Shown here one piece after another: positions 26,612 to 35,661 of a stretch of 64,000 nt of DNA. The notes under the pieces were generated by a model. The model was not told the origin of the DNA. It was given only the letters and a program-made list of their open reading frames with translations, and searched no databases. A program made the position numbers and the translations under genes. Numbering within the stretch: position 1 is the stretch's first letter; each line of letters opens with the position of its first letter. Origin of the DNA: an uncultured Candidatus Saccharibacteria bacterium (GTDB taxonomy: Bacteria > Patescibacteriota > Saccharimonadia > Saccharimonadales > Saccharimonadaceae); the NCBI GenBank assembly GCA_948945085.1, contig CARBGY010000001.1, positions 62,001 to 126,000 on the forward strand. Direction: 5' to 3'.

Positions 26612-27343
26612 CTATTTGATAAGTTTTTCCTCATCACTCAGTGGGCGGATGCCAGATGCACTTGAAAAACCATCGTAATAATTGGTTTTAATTGGAGGGT
26701 GACCGATTTTGTTGGCGGCTTTAACGATTTCCTTTAGATCGTCGGTAAGTTTATAAATCTTCAGGTCATTCTTAGAAACAAGACCGAGTGGCAGCATTTT
26801 GCTCTGGTAAAACTTGTCTAGCGGCTTCCAAAAGCTCTTACCATAAAGAAAAACTGGCATTTTGGGCATTTTACCCTCTTGCATGAGAATGGTAATTTCA
26901 CTTAGTTCGTCCATCGTCCCGAGTCCACCCGGGAATACTACGTAAACTTTAGCAGACATCGATAACATGACTTTACGCGCAAAAAAGTATTGAAATTGTA
27001 GAGTATCGGTTAGGTATGGATTTGGATATTGTTCGTGTCGAAGAGTAATATTAAGACCAATGCTTCTACCGCCGTATTCGAAGGCACCCTGGTTGGCCGC
27101 CTCCATAATACCAGGACCACCGCCAGTAATAACAGCATGGCCGTTCTGAGCCAAAAGCTGGCCCAATTCCCGCGCCTTTTTACAATATTTGTTGTCTTGT
27201 GGCAAACGAGCGGAACCAAAAATAGTGACACCTTGCGGATAAGTTCGAACGATTTTTAGACCACGTTCAAGGTCATTAGCATAAGCTTTCGCACGCTCAA
27301 CGTCGGCAGCTTCGAGTTCTTTAAGGATGGCTTCGTCTAACAT
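26612..27343 (-). CDS. LOG-family (TIGR00730) nucleotide phosphoribohydrolase-like protein
   Basis: A 243-residue protein with the LOG signatures GGGPGIMEAAN and PGGLGTMDEL. LOG enzymes cleave the N-glycosidic bond of nucleoside monophosphates (cytokinin nucleotides in plants). Bacterial members often act on AMP-like substrates or serve as lysine-decarboxylase-like paralogues of unknown role. It is the last gene of the sugar-phosphate operon, 2 nt after pfkB. Confidence 0.85.
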   Translation of the reverse strand: MLDEAILKELEAADVERAKAYANDLERGLKIVRTYPQGVTIFGSARLPQDNKYCKKARELGQLLAQNGHAVITGGGPGIMEAANQGAFEYGGRSIGLNITLRHEQYPNPYLTDTLQFQYFFARKVMLSMSAKVYVVFPGGLGTMDELSEITILMQEGKMPKMPVFLYGKSFWKPLDKFYQSKMLPLGLVSKNDLKIYKLTDDLKEIVKAANKIGHPPIKTNYYDGFSSASGIRPLSDEEKLIK

Positions 27344-27345
27344 TT

Positions 27346-28332
27346 TTACTCCTTTCCTGGAATTACTAAATCGATAATTTGTTGGATTGGCATCGGATGG
27401 AGGTCTTTAGTGCCAGCTAAAATTCCAGCAGTCGAGCCATATTTTTGAATAACACTAGTAGCGTTAGCGGAAGCGTAACTAAGCGCAGCATCGAACTCGG
27501 CTCCGTCAGCTAAGCTAGCTAAGAAACCGGCCCCAAAAGCGTCGCCTGCGCCAGTTTGATCGCGACGCTTAACCTGCTCATAGACACCCAAACGATAGGT
27601 GGCTTTACCGTTCGTGGCAATCGCGCCCATGTCTCCATCGGTAATAATAACTGTTTCGCAGTAGACTGCTAAATGCACTAATAATTCGGTTAACAAAACT
27701 CCTGGAACGATACGAGCCGCTTCAGCTTTATTAACAATTAGAACATCAACATCCATCAAGAGCCCCATGAGTTTTGGTAGCTGTTGTAATTCTAACTCAC
27801 CTGGATTAAACATAACCTTCGCACCAAGCTGATGGGCTTTTTCGAAAAACTTCAACAAAGTGTCCATGTCACCCCTCAAGGAAGTCGCGTAAAGCCAATC
27901 CGGAGCAATGGTCTCGAGATCGTGAACATCTAAAGAGTTCATCTTACCCGAAACGCCACGATGGGTTAAGACTGTACGTTCGCCAGATTTTGCGTCAAGC
28001 ATAATAATGGAACAACCAGTATCACCCTTAATGGTCTCAACATAACTGTTATCAATGTTCTCGCGGTCAAGGCAGGCTATAACCGCCTCACCAGCACTAT
28101 CCCTGGCAATACAACTAAGTAAGACAGTTTCGTGACCGTAGCGTGCAAAGCTAACAGCGGTATTGACTCCTCCCCCGCCCACACCGTAAGATACTCGATC
28201 AATGTCAACTTTTGTACCAATGACGAGTTGGCTAAAAATTGAATTGCCAGCAATATCAGCACCAATAAAATCGTCACGGTCGATAAGGCAGATGTCTTGC
28301 AATGCTGCACCTAAACATGCTATACGTGCCAT
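27346..28332 (-). CDS. PfkB-family carbohydrate/nucleoside kinase
   Basis: A 328-residue ribokinase-type kinase. The N-terminal GGGGVNTAVSFAR and the C-terminal DQTGAGDAFGAGFLASL, with the catalytic Asp, are the two PfkB signatures. Placement with rpe, rpiB and gap suggests a pentose or hexose-phosphate substrate such as ribose or a nucleoside. It overlaps rpe by one base, indicating coupled translation. Confidence 0.88.
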   Translation of the reverse strand: MARIACLGAALQDICLIDRDDFIGADIAGNSIFSQLVIGTKVDIDRVSYGVGGGGVNTAVSFARYGHETVLLSCIARDSAGEAVIACLDRENIDNSYVETIKGDTGCSIIMLDAKSGERTVLTHRGVSGKMNSLDVHDLETIAPDWLYATSLRGDMDTLLKFFEKAHQLGAKVMFNPGELELQQLPKLMGLLMDVDVLIVNKAEAARIVPGVLLTELLVHLAVYCETVIITDGDMGAIATNGKATYRLGVYEQVKRRDQTGAGDAFGAGFLASLADGAEFDAALSYASANATSVIQKYGSTAGILAGTKDLHPMPIQQIIDLVIPGKE

Positions 28333-28982
28333 TAAATAAGCACTCCTTTCTTTTCCGATTCAGCAATCAAGGACTGATACATGGCGGCGGGGTCAGCGGC
28401 CTGGCTAATTGCACTACCAACGTTAATCACATCGATATCGGCGTGCGCTAAGGCACGAACATTGCTAAGATTAGCGCCACCATCCCAACCAACTTCAATG
28501 TTAGGTTTAATCTGACGAATGAGGGGGACTTTTTCGATTTGCATCATATCAATAGTACCACCTTGACGACCGAGCTCGCCGGCAAAAATCATAGCATGAT
28601 CGGCGACTGAAATTAGTTCGCTAACCTGACCAGGAAAAGTGGTTTTAACAAGCGCAAGACCCACTTTTATACCATTTTCTTTAAGTTGCGAGAACACCAT
28701 TGGAAGATCATCGTCAACTTCGCCATGCAGAATACACAATTTAGGCTTTAAGGTTAAGATCGCTCCGAGATGATCACTAGGACGAGCCGCCATGAGATGA
28801 AGGTCAATCTGCACACCTTCAGGCATAGGGGGCATGTTGGGAATTTGAACGGTTGTAGTCGGCGCAAAGGTGCCGTCAGAAACATCAATCTGGATACGTT
28901 TAGCGAATTGACTAAACATCGTAAGATTGTGCTGGAAAACCGCAGCATCGTCGGTGGTAATCGTAGGAGCAATAACCGACAT
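28332..28982 (-). CDS. rpe: Ribulose-phosphate 3-epimerase-like protein
   Basis: A 216-residue TIM-barrel protein resembling Rpe, which interconverts ribulose 5-phosphate and xylulose 5-phosphate. RIQIDVSDGTFAP (usual form H.DVMDG.F.P), DLHLMA and the phosphate-binding VGWDGGAN and INVGSAI segments are visible. Some metal-ligand histidines deviate from the consensus (for example QIDVSDG for H.DVMDG), so the exact substrate is less certain. It overlaps rpiB by one base. Confidence 0.78.
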   Translation of the reverse strand: MSVIAPTITTDDAAVFQHNLTMFSQFAKRIQIDVSDGTFAPTTTVQIPNMPPMPEGVQIDLHLMAARPSDHLGAILTLKPKLCILHGEVDDDLPMVFSQLKENGIKVGLALVKTTFPGQVSELISVADHAMIFAGELGRQGGTIDMMQIEKVPLIRQIKPNIEVGWDGGANLSNVRALAHADIDVINVGSAISQAADPAAMYQSLIAESEKKGVLI

Positions 28983-29455
28983 TAGGATTCCTCATCTAGC
29001 CGTTTAGCGCGGCGCTGGTATTTTTCGGAGGGATCAGGGCGAGAATGGCAGAAAGTCTTAACAAGCTTTTCCATCGTATCAACATCTAAATTGTCTCCCG
29101 ATAAGCACAAAACATTTGCGTAATCGTTAGTTCTGGCATGTCTGACACTTTCAACCGTACTGGCATTAACGGCGCGAATCCCCTTGAAGCGGTTAGCCTG
29201 CATGCAAACACCATGCGCAGAGCCACAAATTAAAATACCGAAATTGTGTTCTTGAGCCGCTTCTGTATTGTCGCCCAGTACAGCTTTGGCAACTTTAATC
29301 GCGGCGTCGTTATAGTCGTCTTCCGCGTCGTATTCGAATGGCCCCAAATCCTCAACGGAGACATTCTCGTGACAATCTTTAATTAGCTCGAAGAGCTCTT
29401 CCTTTTTCTGAAAACCGCGATGGTCAGAACCGAGATAAATATGATATTCTTCCAT
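28982..29455 (-). CDS. rpiB: Ribose-5-phosphate isomerase B
   Basis: A 157-residue RpiB/LacAB-family isomerase with the YLGSDHRGF start, the catalytic-cysteine segment ILICGSAHGVCMQANRFKG and the RHARTNDYANVL motif. It interconverts ribose 5-phosphate and ribulose 5-phosphate. It directly follows gap and overlaps rpe, giving a compact route between glycolysis and nucleotide sugars. Confidence 0.93.
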   Translation of the reverse strand: MEEYHIYLGSDHRGFQKKEELFELIKDCHENVSVEDLGPFEYDAEDDYNDAAIKVAKAVLGDNTEAAQEHNFGILICGSAHGVCMQANRFKGIRAVNASTVESVRHARTNDYANVLCLSGDNLDVDTMEKLVKTFCHSRPDPSEKYQRRAKRLDEES

Positions 29456-30460
29456 TTACACTTCCCTTCCAAAGTCAACTGACAGTTCAACGAGGCGATT
29501 CGAGTAGCCCCATTCGTTATCGTACCAGACAATAATCTTTGCAAGATTTCCGCCAACCACGTCAGTAAGCGGCAAATCAACAATGGCTGAATTAGAATTA
29601 CCGCGAAAATCAGAACTTACGAGCTCATCATGTGTTACGGCAAGAATTCCTTCATAGTAAGGCTCACGAGCCGAGCGTTCAAGAACCTCGTTAATCTCCT
29701 CCTTTGTTACGTCACGTTTTAAGACGGCAGTAATGTCAGCGAGTGAAACAACTAAGCTAGGCACACGGACGCTCAAACCGTTAAACTTCCCTTCTAGGCT
29801 CGGAATAGTCAGAGCAGTAGCCTTCGATGCTCCCGTCGTAGTCGGAGCGATATTGACAGCAGCTGCGCGAGCTTCACGAAGATCTTTGGTGGCATCATCA
29901 ACGAGTTTCTGAGAGGCGGTGTAGGAATGGATGGTTGTCATCATGGCTTTTTCGACACCAAAATTGTCTTCGATTACCTTCATAACTGGGGCAATACAGT
30001 TCGTCGTACAACTCGCACAAGATAGAATCTCATCATCAGCGGTCACGACTTCCTCATTTACACCAAGCACAACAGTCTTAGCACCAGGTCCTTTGGCGGG
30101 AGCGGAGATAACGACTTTGCGCGCACCGGCTTTAATATGGGCACGAGCATCGGCGGGGTTAGTGAAACGTCCAGTACACTCCATCACTGCATCGATCTTA
30201 AGTTTATCCCAGGGGAGGCGAATCGGCTCAGCTTCACTTAGAAAGAGAATTTTTACACCATCGACAATAATATGTTTGTCGTCGAAACTCACCTCATGAT
30301 CGTAGACACCATAGGCGGAATCATATTTTAACAGATGCGCAAAAGTTCTAGGATCACCTAGACTATTAATCGCTATGATTTCGGCATCACGACGTTCGAA
30401 AGCAATTTTAAAAGCCGAGCGTCCGATCCTGCCGAATCCATTGATCGCTAATCTTACCAT
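29456..30460 (-). CDS. gap: Glyceraldehyde-3-phosphate dehydrogenase
   Basis: A 334-residue GAPDH: the NAD-binding Rossmann start INGFGRIGRSAFK, the active-site SCASCTTNC with the catalytic cysteine and the histidine in MTTIHSYTASQK are present. The SD is GGAGG. It leads the gap-rpiB-rpe-pfkB-LOG operon and is the only lower-glycolysis enzyme in the window. A TATAAT at 30494-30499 lies upstream, with a weak -35. Confidence 0.96.
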   Translation of the reverse strand: MVRLAINGFGRIGRSAFKIAFERRDAEIIAINSLGDPRTFAHLLKYDSAYGVYDHEVSFDDKHIIVDGVKILFLSEAEPIRLPWDKLKIDAVMECTGRFTNPADARAHIKAGARKVVISAPAKGPGAKTVVLGVNEEVVTADDEILSCASCTTNCIAPVMKVIEDNFGVEKAMMTTIHSYTASQKLVDDATKDLREARAAAVNIAPTTTGASKATALTIPSLEGKFNGLSVRVPSLVVSLADITAVLKRDVTKEEINEVLERSAREPYYEGILAVTHDELVSSDFRGNSNSAIVDLPLTDVVGGNLAKIIVWYDNEWGYSNRLVELSVDFGREV

Positions 30461-30525
30461 TTTGTATTGCCTCCTAAAAATATACTTAAGTTTATTATAA
30501 CAGCGTCAAGGAGATTAGAAAAGTA

Positions 30526-30554
30526 TTGACTTTTTTAGAATTGTGTGCTATAAT
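30526..30554 (+). promoter_or_regulatory. Strong promoter of the 30.7-kb gene
   Basis: TTGACT (30526-30531), 17-bp spacer ending TGTGC, TATAAT (30549-30554). The leader of about 130 nt begins with a small CCTA/TAGG hairpin followed by GCTTTTTT, which could act as an attenuator. Confidence 0.85.
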
Positions 30555-30689
30555 GGAAGTATGGACCTAGTGAATAGGGCTTTTTTAATGAATACAGCCT
30601 AGAATGTCAATCGTTCGGCTTTAGCATTGTAACTCTATCTATTTTATGTTAAAATAGTATTAAATCTACCGAAAGGAGTGCACTTTATT

Positions 30690-31205
30690 ATGGTTATTAA
30701 TGAGAAATTTGAATTACTCTTCTGGCAGTTTCCTAAGGATAGTGAGGAAGAAAGGTTGGCGATTAGGATTGCAACACTTTTCACGGAGGATTTGTGTCAG
30801 CTAAGGCTTGACGATTTGCGTTTTTCTTTAGTGATTACCGAGCGCGACCTGTCTAAGGAAGAGATGCCATCAAAGCTCGAGATTCGAAGGATTGGCGAAC
30901 ATGAGAGCGTGCCCGAGCGGCCACTCTTCAAAACGGTGGCTAAACAGTACTACCACGCCCACGTGCCGGGACAAACATGGGAGGATTACTGTGGCGAGAT
31001 TGAGATCTCCTTAAAGCTGGAAGGCGTGTTAGGCCAGACCGATCAGGCGGTAAAGCATCCTTTGACAGATGTTTTAACTATGCTCGCATACGGACATTAT
31101 TACCGAGCAATCTCGCTATTTTATAGTGAATGGGAGACCTCATATCTTGATGCGCCGGCGTGCAACGATGCTCAGTTAGTGTCGGATTTCTCGTGGTCAG
31201 CGTAA
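30690..31205 (+). CDS. Unknown soluble protein
   Basis: A 171-residue protein with no recognised domain, signal peptide or membrane helix. It is acidic, with a central YYHAHVPGQTWEDYCGEIEI stretch and a helical C-terminal third. The ATG at 30690 lies 11 nt after AAAGGAG; a GTG at 30678 touches the SD and is less likely. It is single-gene, divergently placed from gap, with a strong promoter and terminator, like the genes at 17.4 and 25.5 kb. Confidence 0.65.
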   Translation: MVINEKFELLFWQFPKDSEEERLAIRIATLFTEDLCQLRLDDLRFSLVITERDLSKEEMPSKLEIRRIGEHESVPERPLFKTVAKQYYHAHVPGQTWEDYCGEIEISLKLEGVLGQTDQAVKHPLTDVLTMLAYGHYYRAISLFYSEWETSYLDAPACNDAQLVSDFSWSA

Positions 31206-31250
31206 ACGGTTTGACATCTATGCGAGGTCGAACGCATTTTAACTTTACCA

Positions 31251-31281
31251 ACCTCCAGACGATATGTTTGGAGGTGTTTTT
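31251..31281 (+). terminator. Terminator of the 30.7-kb gene
   Basis: ACCTCCA/TGGAGGT stem (31251-31257 and 31269-31275) followed by GTTTTTAC. Confidence 0.8.
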
Positions 31282-31313
31282 ACGCGTTCATTGCTTAGCA
31301 AAACACTACATCT

Positions 31314-31340
31314 AAAAACTGACCCAGCGAGCTAGGTCAG
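31314..31340 (-). terminator. Terminator of rpsL-rpsG
   Basis: CTGACC/GGTCAG stem (31319-31324 and 31335-31340) followed on the minus strand by TTTTTAG, about 20 nt after the rpsG stop. Confidence 0.8.
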
Positions 31341-31360
31341 TCTGTTGGATTCTAGTCAAA

Positions 31361-31840
31361 CTATACCCGAGCAAAGTGAGCAAAGGCACGGTTGGCTTCG
31401 GCCATACGATGGCAGTCTTCCTTCTTCTTAAAGGCGGCGCCAGTTTCGTTGTAAGCATCAATAATTTCGAGCTCAAGACGCTTTGCGTAAGGCATACCCT
31501 GACGAGCACGCGCAGCTTGGACTAACCAAGAAAAAGCGAAATGTTGTTGACGATGACCCGCGATCGGGAATGGGATCTGGTAGTTTGCACCACCGACACG
31601 GCGAGATTTAACCTCGAAATCTGGAGAGACATTAGCAATAGCTTTCTCAAAAATTTCGACCGGGTTTTCAGAATTGAGCTTTTTCGCAGCGCCTTCGAGG
31701 GCGGAATAAACTGCTCGCTCGGCGGCCTGTTTCTTGCCGTCAAGCATGGATTTATTGATGAGCCTCTGAACCAAAACGCTCTGGTATTTGCGATCTGGAG
31801 TAACTTTGCGCTGGAGAGATTTAGTAACTTTGCGTGGCAT
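31361..31840 (-). CDS. rpsG: Small ribosomal subunit protein uS7
   Basis: A 159-residue uS7, with the LINKSMLDGKKQAAERAVY segment and the family's KKKEDCHRMAEANRAFAHF C-terminus. It nucleates the head of the 30S subunit. It directly follows rpsL (3-nt gap) in a two-gene str-type operon from which fusA is missing. Confidence 0.96.
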   Translation of the reverse strand: MPRKVTKSLQRKVTPDRKYQSVLVQRLINKSMLDGKKQAAERAVYSALEGAAKKLNSENPVEIFEKAIANVSPDFEVKSRRVGGANYQIPFPIAGHRQQHFAFSWLVQAARARQGMPYAKRLELEIIDAYNETGAAFKKKEDCHRMAEANRAFAHFARV

Positions 31841-31843
31841 ATT

Positions 31844-32254
31844 TTATTCTCCCTTCTTTGCACCGTATTTAGAACGACCTTGTTTGCGACCTTGAACACC
31901 TTGAAGATCAAGGGTGCCGCGAACAATGTGGTAACGAACACCTGGAAGATCTGGCACACGACCACCACGAACGAGCACGACGGCGTGTTCCTGGAGATTA
32001 TGGCCTTCACCACCAATGTAGGCCCAAACTTCTTGACCATTAGTTAAGCGAACGCGAGCAACTTTACGAAGCGCTGAGTTTGGTTTCTTTGGTGTCTTAG
32101 TAGTAACTTTAAGACAGACACCACGCTTTAATGGAGCAGCTTGCTCATAACGCTTAGTTTTAAGCGTATTGATAATTGAACCGAGCGCCGGAGCCTTTGA
32201 TTTTTTAGCAGACTTCTGGCGTGGTTTACGAATCAACTGATTAATAGTTGGCAC
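31844..32254 (-). CDS. rpsL: Small ribosomal subunit protein uS12
   Basis: A 136-residue uS12. KTPKKPNSALRKVARVRL, the decoding-centre loop around GEGHNLQEHAVVLVRGGRVPD and PGVRYHIVRG are conserved. The start is GTG behind an AGGAAG SD. Confidence 0.97.
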   Translation of the reverse strand: MPTINQLIRKPRQKSAKKSKAPALGSIINTLKTKRYEQAAPLKRGVCLKVTTKTPKKPNSALRKVARVRLTNGQEVWAYIGGEGHNLQEHAVVLVRGGRVPDLPGVRYHIVRGTLDLQGVQGRKQGRSKYGAKKGE

Positions 32255-32285
32255 GATAAACTTCCTGTTTAATTAACTTTAATTT

Positions 32286-32315
32286 AGCTATTAGTTTACA
32301 GCAATGCTAATAGCT
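32286..32315 (-). promoter_or_regulatory. Leader hairpin upstream of rpsL
   Basis: Perfect 9-bp arms AGCTATTAG (32286-32294) and CTAATAGCT (32307-32315) with a 12-nt loop, inside the leader of about 75 nt. It is a candidate site for ribosomal-protein feedback; that role is inference. Confidence 0.45.
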
Positions 32316-32332
32316 TGAAACTCTTACGGATG

Positions 32333-32361
32333 ATTATACTCTAGGATGGTAAAAATTGCAA
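32333..32361 (-). promoter_or_regulatory. Promoter of rpsL-rpsG
   Basis: TTGCAA (32356-32361), 17-bp spacer, TATAAT (32333-32338) on the minus strand. Confidence 0.78.
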
Positions 32362-32386
32362 GAGTTTCGAGCTAAAAATGAGATAG

Positions 32387-33715
32387 CTAGGCCTTCTTAG
32401 AACTTTTCTTTGTGGATTTTTGATCGGCCTCTTCATGCCCACCATTAGCCTCAACAAGAAAGTCCATAGCTTTATCGATGATCATGCGATTTTTGATATC
32501 TTGACGAACTTCAGGTTGCTTAAGCTGTTTTAGAGCTTCTTTAGACTTCTTGTAGGCATCTTTTAGCTCAGCAATTTTTGCTTCAACTTCTTCTTCAGCA
32601 ACCTCAATCTTCTGCTCCCTAGCGAGAATCTGTAAGACTAACGAAGCTTTAACTCTTGCCTCAGCTAGTTCTCGAGCTTGCTTTTCCCATTCTTCCATAG
32701 TCTGGCCAAGTCGCTCGACATATTTTTCGAGAGAAAGTCCATAGCTGGCGCCATTGCGGCTCATATCATTACGAATAAAACGGAGTTGGTCATTAATTAA
32801 GATGTCTGGAGCGGCGACTTTCGAGGACTTTGCTAACTCATTAACGAGATCGTCGCGGTATTTTTCAAGGGCACGATGGCGGTTTTGAGCTTCGAGATTT
32901 TTCTTAATGTCGGCACGAAGTTCATCCATATTCTTAAAGTCACCACATTTTTTAGCAAGTTCATCATCTTCCTTAGGTTTTACGACTTCGTTGACTTGTT
33001 TGAGAAGCACCTCGAAAATAGTTTTTTGTCCAGCAAGGCTTTTCTCAGGGTAATCTTTGGGGAAAGTTAGATTTAAATCAAACTTATCACCAGGTTCATG
33101 CCCTACGATGCCCGTTTCGAATCCAGGAATGAACGAATTAGATCCGAGAACTAGATGATAATCCTTTGCGGTACCGCCAGCAAAGGCTTCTCCGTCTTTT
33201 TTGCCAACAAAATCAATAATTACCTCGTCGCTATCCTTAGCAGGGCGCTTTACAGCTTTTTTCTCAGCGTAGGCGCTAACGATATTATCGACAATTTCCT
33301 GAACATCTTTGGTGGACGGCTCAGTTTTTTCCATTTTGGCTTTTAGTTTCTTAAAATCGCCGAGTTTAACTTCAGGTAAGACCTCTACGATTGCAGTATA
33401 CTCAGCACTTTCGTCTGGAACGAATTTGGTCACATCAACTTTCTCAATAGCAATTAGGTTCAATTTCTCATCTGCAAACGCTTTAGCCATCGAAGCGCGT
33501 ACGGCAATATCGATCTCTCGCTCGGAAATAGCGTTAGGATCAACATTCTTTTCAACCATACTTGCAGGAGCTTTACTTTGACGAAAGCCCTGAATCTTGA
33601 CATTTTTAGCTAGTTGATTTAACGCTTCCTCGCGTGCTGGCTTAAGATCAGCGCCGTCTAGCGTTACTTTCACTTCCACCTTAGTTTCGGATAGTTTCTT
33701 AGTTGTACTTTTCAT
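32387..33715 (-). CDS. tig: Trigger factor
   Basis: A 442-residue trigger factor, the ribosome-bound chaperone and peptidyl-prolyl isomerase. It shows the N-terminal ribosome-binding domain (ribosome-contact region GFRQSKAP, usual GFRxGKxP), the FKBP domain (about 160-245, IIDFVGKKDGEAFAGG and GFETGIVGHEPGD) and the C-terminal helical arms. The tail is Lys/Ser-rich. The ATG lies 7 nt after a TATAAT box. Confidence 0.94.
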   Translation of the reverse strand: MKSTTKKLSETKVEVKVTLDGADLKPAREEALNQLAKNVKIQGFRQSKAPASMVEKNVDPNAISEREIDIAVRASMAKAFADEKLNLIAIEKVDVTKFVPDESAEYTAIVEVLPEVKLGDFKKLKAKMEKTEPSTKDVQEIVDNIVSAYAEKKAVKRPAKDSDEVIIDFVGKKDGEAFAGGTAKDYHLVLGSNSFIPGFETGIVGHEPGDKFDLNLTFPKDYPEKSLAGQKTIFEVLLKQVNEVVKPKEDDELAKKCGDFKNMDELRADIKKNLEAQNRHRALEKYRDDLVNELAKSSKVAAPDILINDQLRFIRNDMSRNGASYGLSLEKYVERLGQTMEEWEKQARELAEARVKASLVLQILAREQKIEVAEEEVEAKIAELKDAYKKSKEALKQLKQPEVRQDIKNRMIIDKAMDFLVEANGGHEEADQKSTKKSSKKA

Positions 33716-33722
33716 AGGGAAT

Positions 33723-33728
33723 ATTATA
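33723..33728 (-). promoter_or_regulatory. -10 box of tig, leaderless start
   Basis: TATAAT preceded by TGTGC and followed by ATTCCCT and the tig ATG, a 7-nt gap. Confidence 0.62.
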
Positions 33729-33764
33729 GCACAGTTTCCTTACAGTTACGAGCAGTTATAGAAC

Positions 33765-35354
33765 TCAGGAACGAATAATGCCACTTTTCGGTTCAGTGCG
33801 CAAATGACGAATGGTGTTTGTTAACTCGGCTCCAAGTTTAATGTTAGGATTAAGAATATGATGCGGATCGAAGGCATCTTTAATTTCTTGGTAAAGTTTC
33901 TTTTCTTCTTCGGAAAAGTTTTGCATAATCGGAAGCGCTTTAATACGACCTTCTGGAGTACCTCCGGTTAACGAACCCTCGCAGTCTTTAACTAATTGGC
34001 TATATTGTTGCATAAATGAAATTATTTGTTTTCGCCCATCCATTGATGTACAGTCAACTAGTGGACGAACATGATAATTCGAAGTTGCATAGGAGCCAAA
34101 AAGTGCCAACTTAAGGTCTAGAGTTTCACTGACCATTTCAAGTTTTTCGACAAATTCCTCAAAGCGATATCGCGGAATATAAACGTCGTCAATAATAGGA
34201 GAACGTTCGCCATCGTTAGAATCATTCAAGTAGCTTAATATGGTCGAATCAAATTCTTGAAACGCAACCGTATTATCCACGGTTTCTTCAGCTACAAAAG
34301 TTCCAACCGGTAAAACTTCAAGACAATGTTGGATTTTTTTGGAAGATTTAAGTTTACGATCATCAAAACTAGCAAGTACAAGCCAACCTTCGCCCAGCTC
34401 ACGTGGTAATAAATCCGGCTGCTTACCATGTGTGGTAGTTTCCTTAATAATACGAAGATCGAATACCTTAAGAGTTCGTGGATCAAGATCGCTTACAAAG
34501 TCCAAAAACCTTAATAGTGTTTTGGTGTCGCGCAGTGTCAGCGCGAGACGTCGAGTGGGCGGAGGTAAAACTTCAACACGCAAAATAATATCCGTGATGA
34601 TACCTAAAGTACCCTGCGCAGAAAAGAAGAGTGGCATTAAATTAAAATGATGAGCATTACGTACTCTTGTAATATTGGCATATCCAGCGCCACTGAAACG
34701 CTGCATACCACGATCGATTACGGTGTCAGCATACTTATCCAAAAGCTCATCAATACGGCGATAAACCTTTCCTTCGAAACTAGTTTCGGAAATTTTCTGC
34801 GAAAGCGCGTGCGAACCAATTGGCCCCAACTGAGCTAAATCGCCAGAAGACAAAACTACTTCAATACGTTCGACATAATGATAAATACCGCCATGCCTAG
34901 CACTAGCATCGTCGTTTGGACAATTCGCAATTAAACCACCAATCGTCGTACGCGGATCGTAGTCAATTGGCAAACATAGCCCCTGCATGCCAAGCGCCGT
35001 ATTTAGCTCGCCGAGCGTTAGACCGGGCTGAACGCGAATCAATCTGCCACGTAAATCAATTTCCTCAATATGATTTAAACGTTCAGTGGAGATAATCATA
35101 CCATCGCCAATAGCTGCCCCAGTTTTATCTCGACCAGTACCACGGACCGTAACTGGTAACCTGAGCCCTCGTAGTGCGAGCTGATTAGAAAAACGAATTA
35201 ACTTTTGAATATCATCGGTTGTTTTTGGTAGAGCAACAAGTTTAGGTTGTATTTTTAAAATTGAACGATCAGTAGAGTACGTATCTAAGATATTTAATCG
35301 ATCAAAAACATTGCCAATGATGTGTTGATTCAAATACTTAGCAAGTTTGCTCAC
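33765..35354 (-). CDS. FAD-binding oxidase (FAD_binding_4/glycolate-oxidase-like)
   Basis: A 529-residue flavoprotein. The N-terminal PP-loop FAD domain (about 35-215) shows TVRGTGRDKTGAAIGDG, RVQPGLTLGELN, the PRTTIGGLIANCPNDDAS segment and a GIYHYVERIEVVLSSGDL strand. The C-terminal half resembles the FAD-oxidase C domain, ending with GGTPEGRIKALP and FDPHHILNPNIKLG. Members oxidise D-lactate, glycolate or related 2-hydroxy acids; the substrate here is open. The start is GTG behind AGGTGG, about 20 nt after an extended -10. Confidence 0.82.
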   Translation of the reverse strand: MSKLAKYLNQHIIGNVFDRLNILDTYSTDRSILKIQPKLVALPKTTDDIQKLIRFSNQLALRGLRLPVTVRGTGRDKTGAAIGDGMIISTERLNHIEEIDLRGRLIRVQPGLTLGELNTALGMQGLCLPIDYDPRTTIGGLIANCPNDDASARHGGIYHYVERIEVVLSSGDLAQLGPIGSHALSQKISETSFEGKVYRRIDELLDKYADTVIDRGMQRFSGAGYANITRVRNAHHFNLMPLFFSAQGTLGIITDIILRVEVLPPPTRRLALTLRDTKTLLRFLDFVSDLDPRTLKVFDLRIIKETTTHGKQPDLLPRELGEGWLVLASFDDRKLKSSKKIQHCLEVLPVGTFVAEETVDNTVAFQEFDSTILSYLNDSNDGERSPIIDDVYIPRYRFEEFVEKLEMVSETLDLKLALFGSYATSNYHVRPLVDCTSMDGRKQIISFMQQYSQLVKDCEGSLTGGTPEGRIKALPIMQNFSEEEKKLYQEIKDAFDPHHILNPNIKLGAELTNTIRHLRTEPKSGIIRS

Positions 35355-35382
35355 CCTTCCACCTATTTAACACTTATACTTA

Positions 35383-35391
35383 ATTATAGCA
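35383..35391 (-). promoter_or_regulatory. Extended -10 promoter of the FAD-oxidase gene
   Basis: TGCTATAAT on the minus strand, about 28 nt before the GTG start; divergent from the promoter at 35466. Confidence 0.55.
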
Positions 35392-35465
35392 CGCTTTCTT
35401 TTGGAAAATGCAGTTTTCTTTCAAAATAATTACAACTCGTTTTATGTAAGATGCATTAAAAGTGC

Positions 35466-35471
35466 TATAAT
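35466..35471 (+). promoter_or_regulatory. -10 box of the 60-residue protein gene, leaderless start
   Basis: TATAAT followed by ATGCGAG and the ATG at 35479, a 7-nt gap. Confidence 0.6.
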
Positions 35472-35478
35472 ATGCGAG

Positions 35479-35661
35479 ATGAATAAATTAACCTATCATG
35501 AACCGAAAAAATGCTGGGTTGGCGAACAACAGAAAACTTGTTATGCTACACGCGAAGAAGCAGAAATGGCAGCGCTAGTGGCCGAACATGATTATGGTGC
35601 GCCACACCTTTCGGTTTATAAATGTGAGTACGGCGATCATTGGCATTTAAGTTCACGATAG
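35479..35661 (+). CDS. Small Cys/His protein, phage-type WHL motif
   Basis: A 60-residue protein. Its C-terminal VYKCEYGDHWHLSSR resembles short zinc-finger-like proteins found in many phages and bacteria (YxC...WHL), and two further cysteines lie in the N-terminal half (KKCWV and KTCYA). The function is unknown. I chose the ATG at 35479 because a TATAAT box sits 7 nt upstream; longer in-frame reading back to 35401 would pass through the promoter. Its end abuts the convergent cutinase-like gene. Confidence 0.62.
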   Translation: MNKLTYHEPKKCWVGEQQKTCYATREEAEMAALVAEHDYGAPHLSVYKCEYGDHWHLSSR

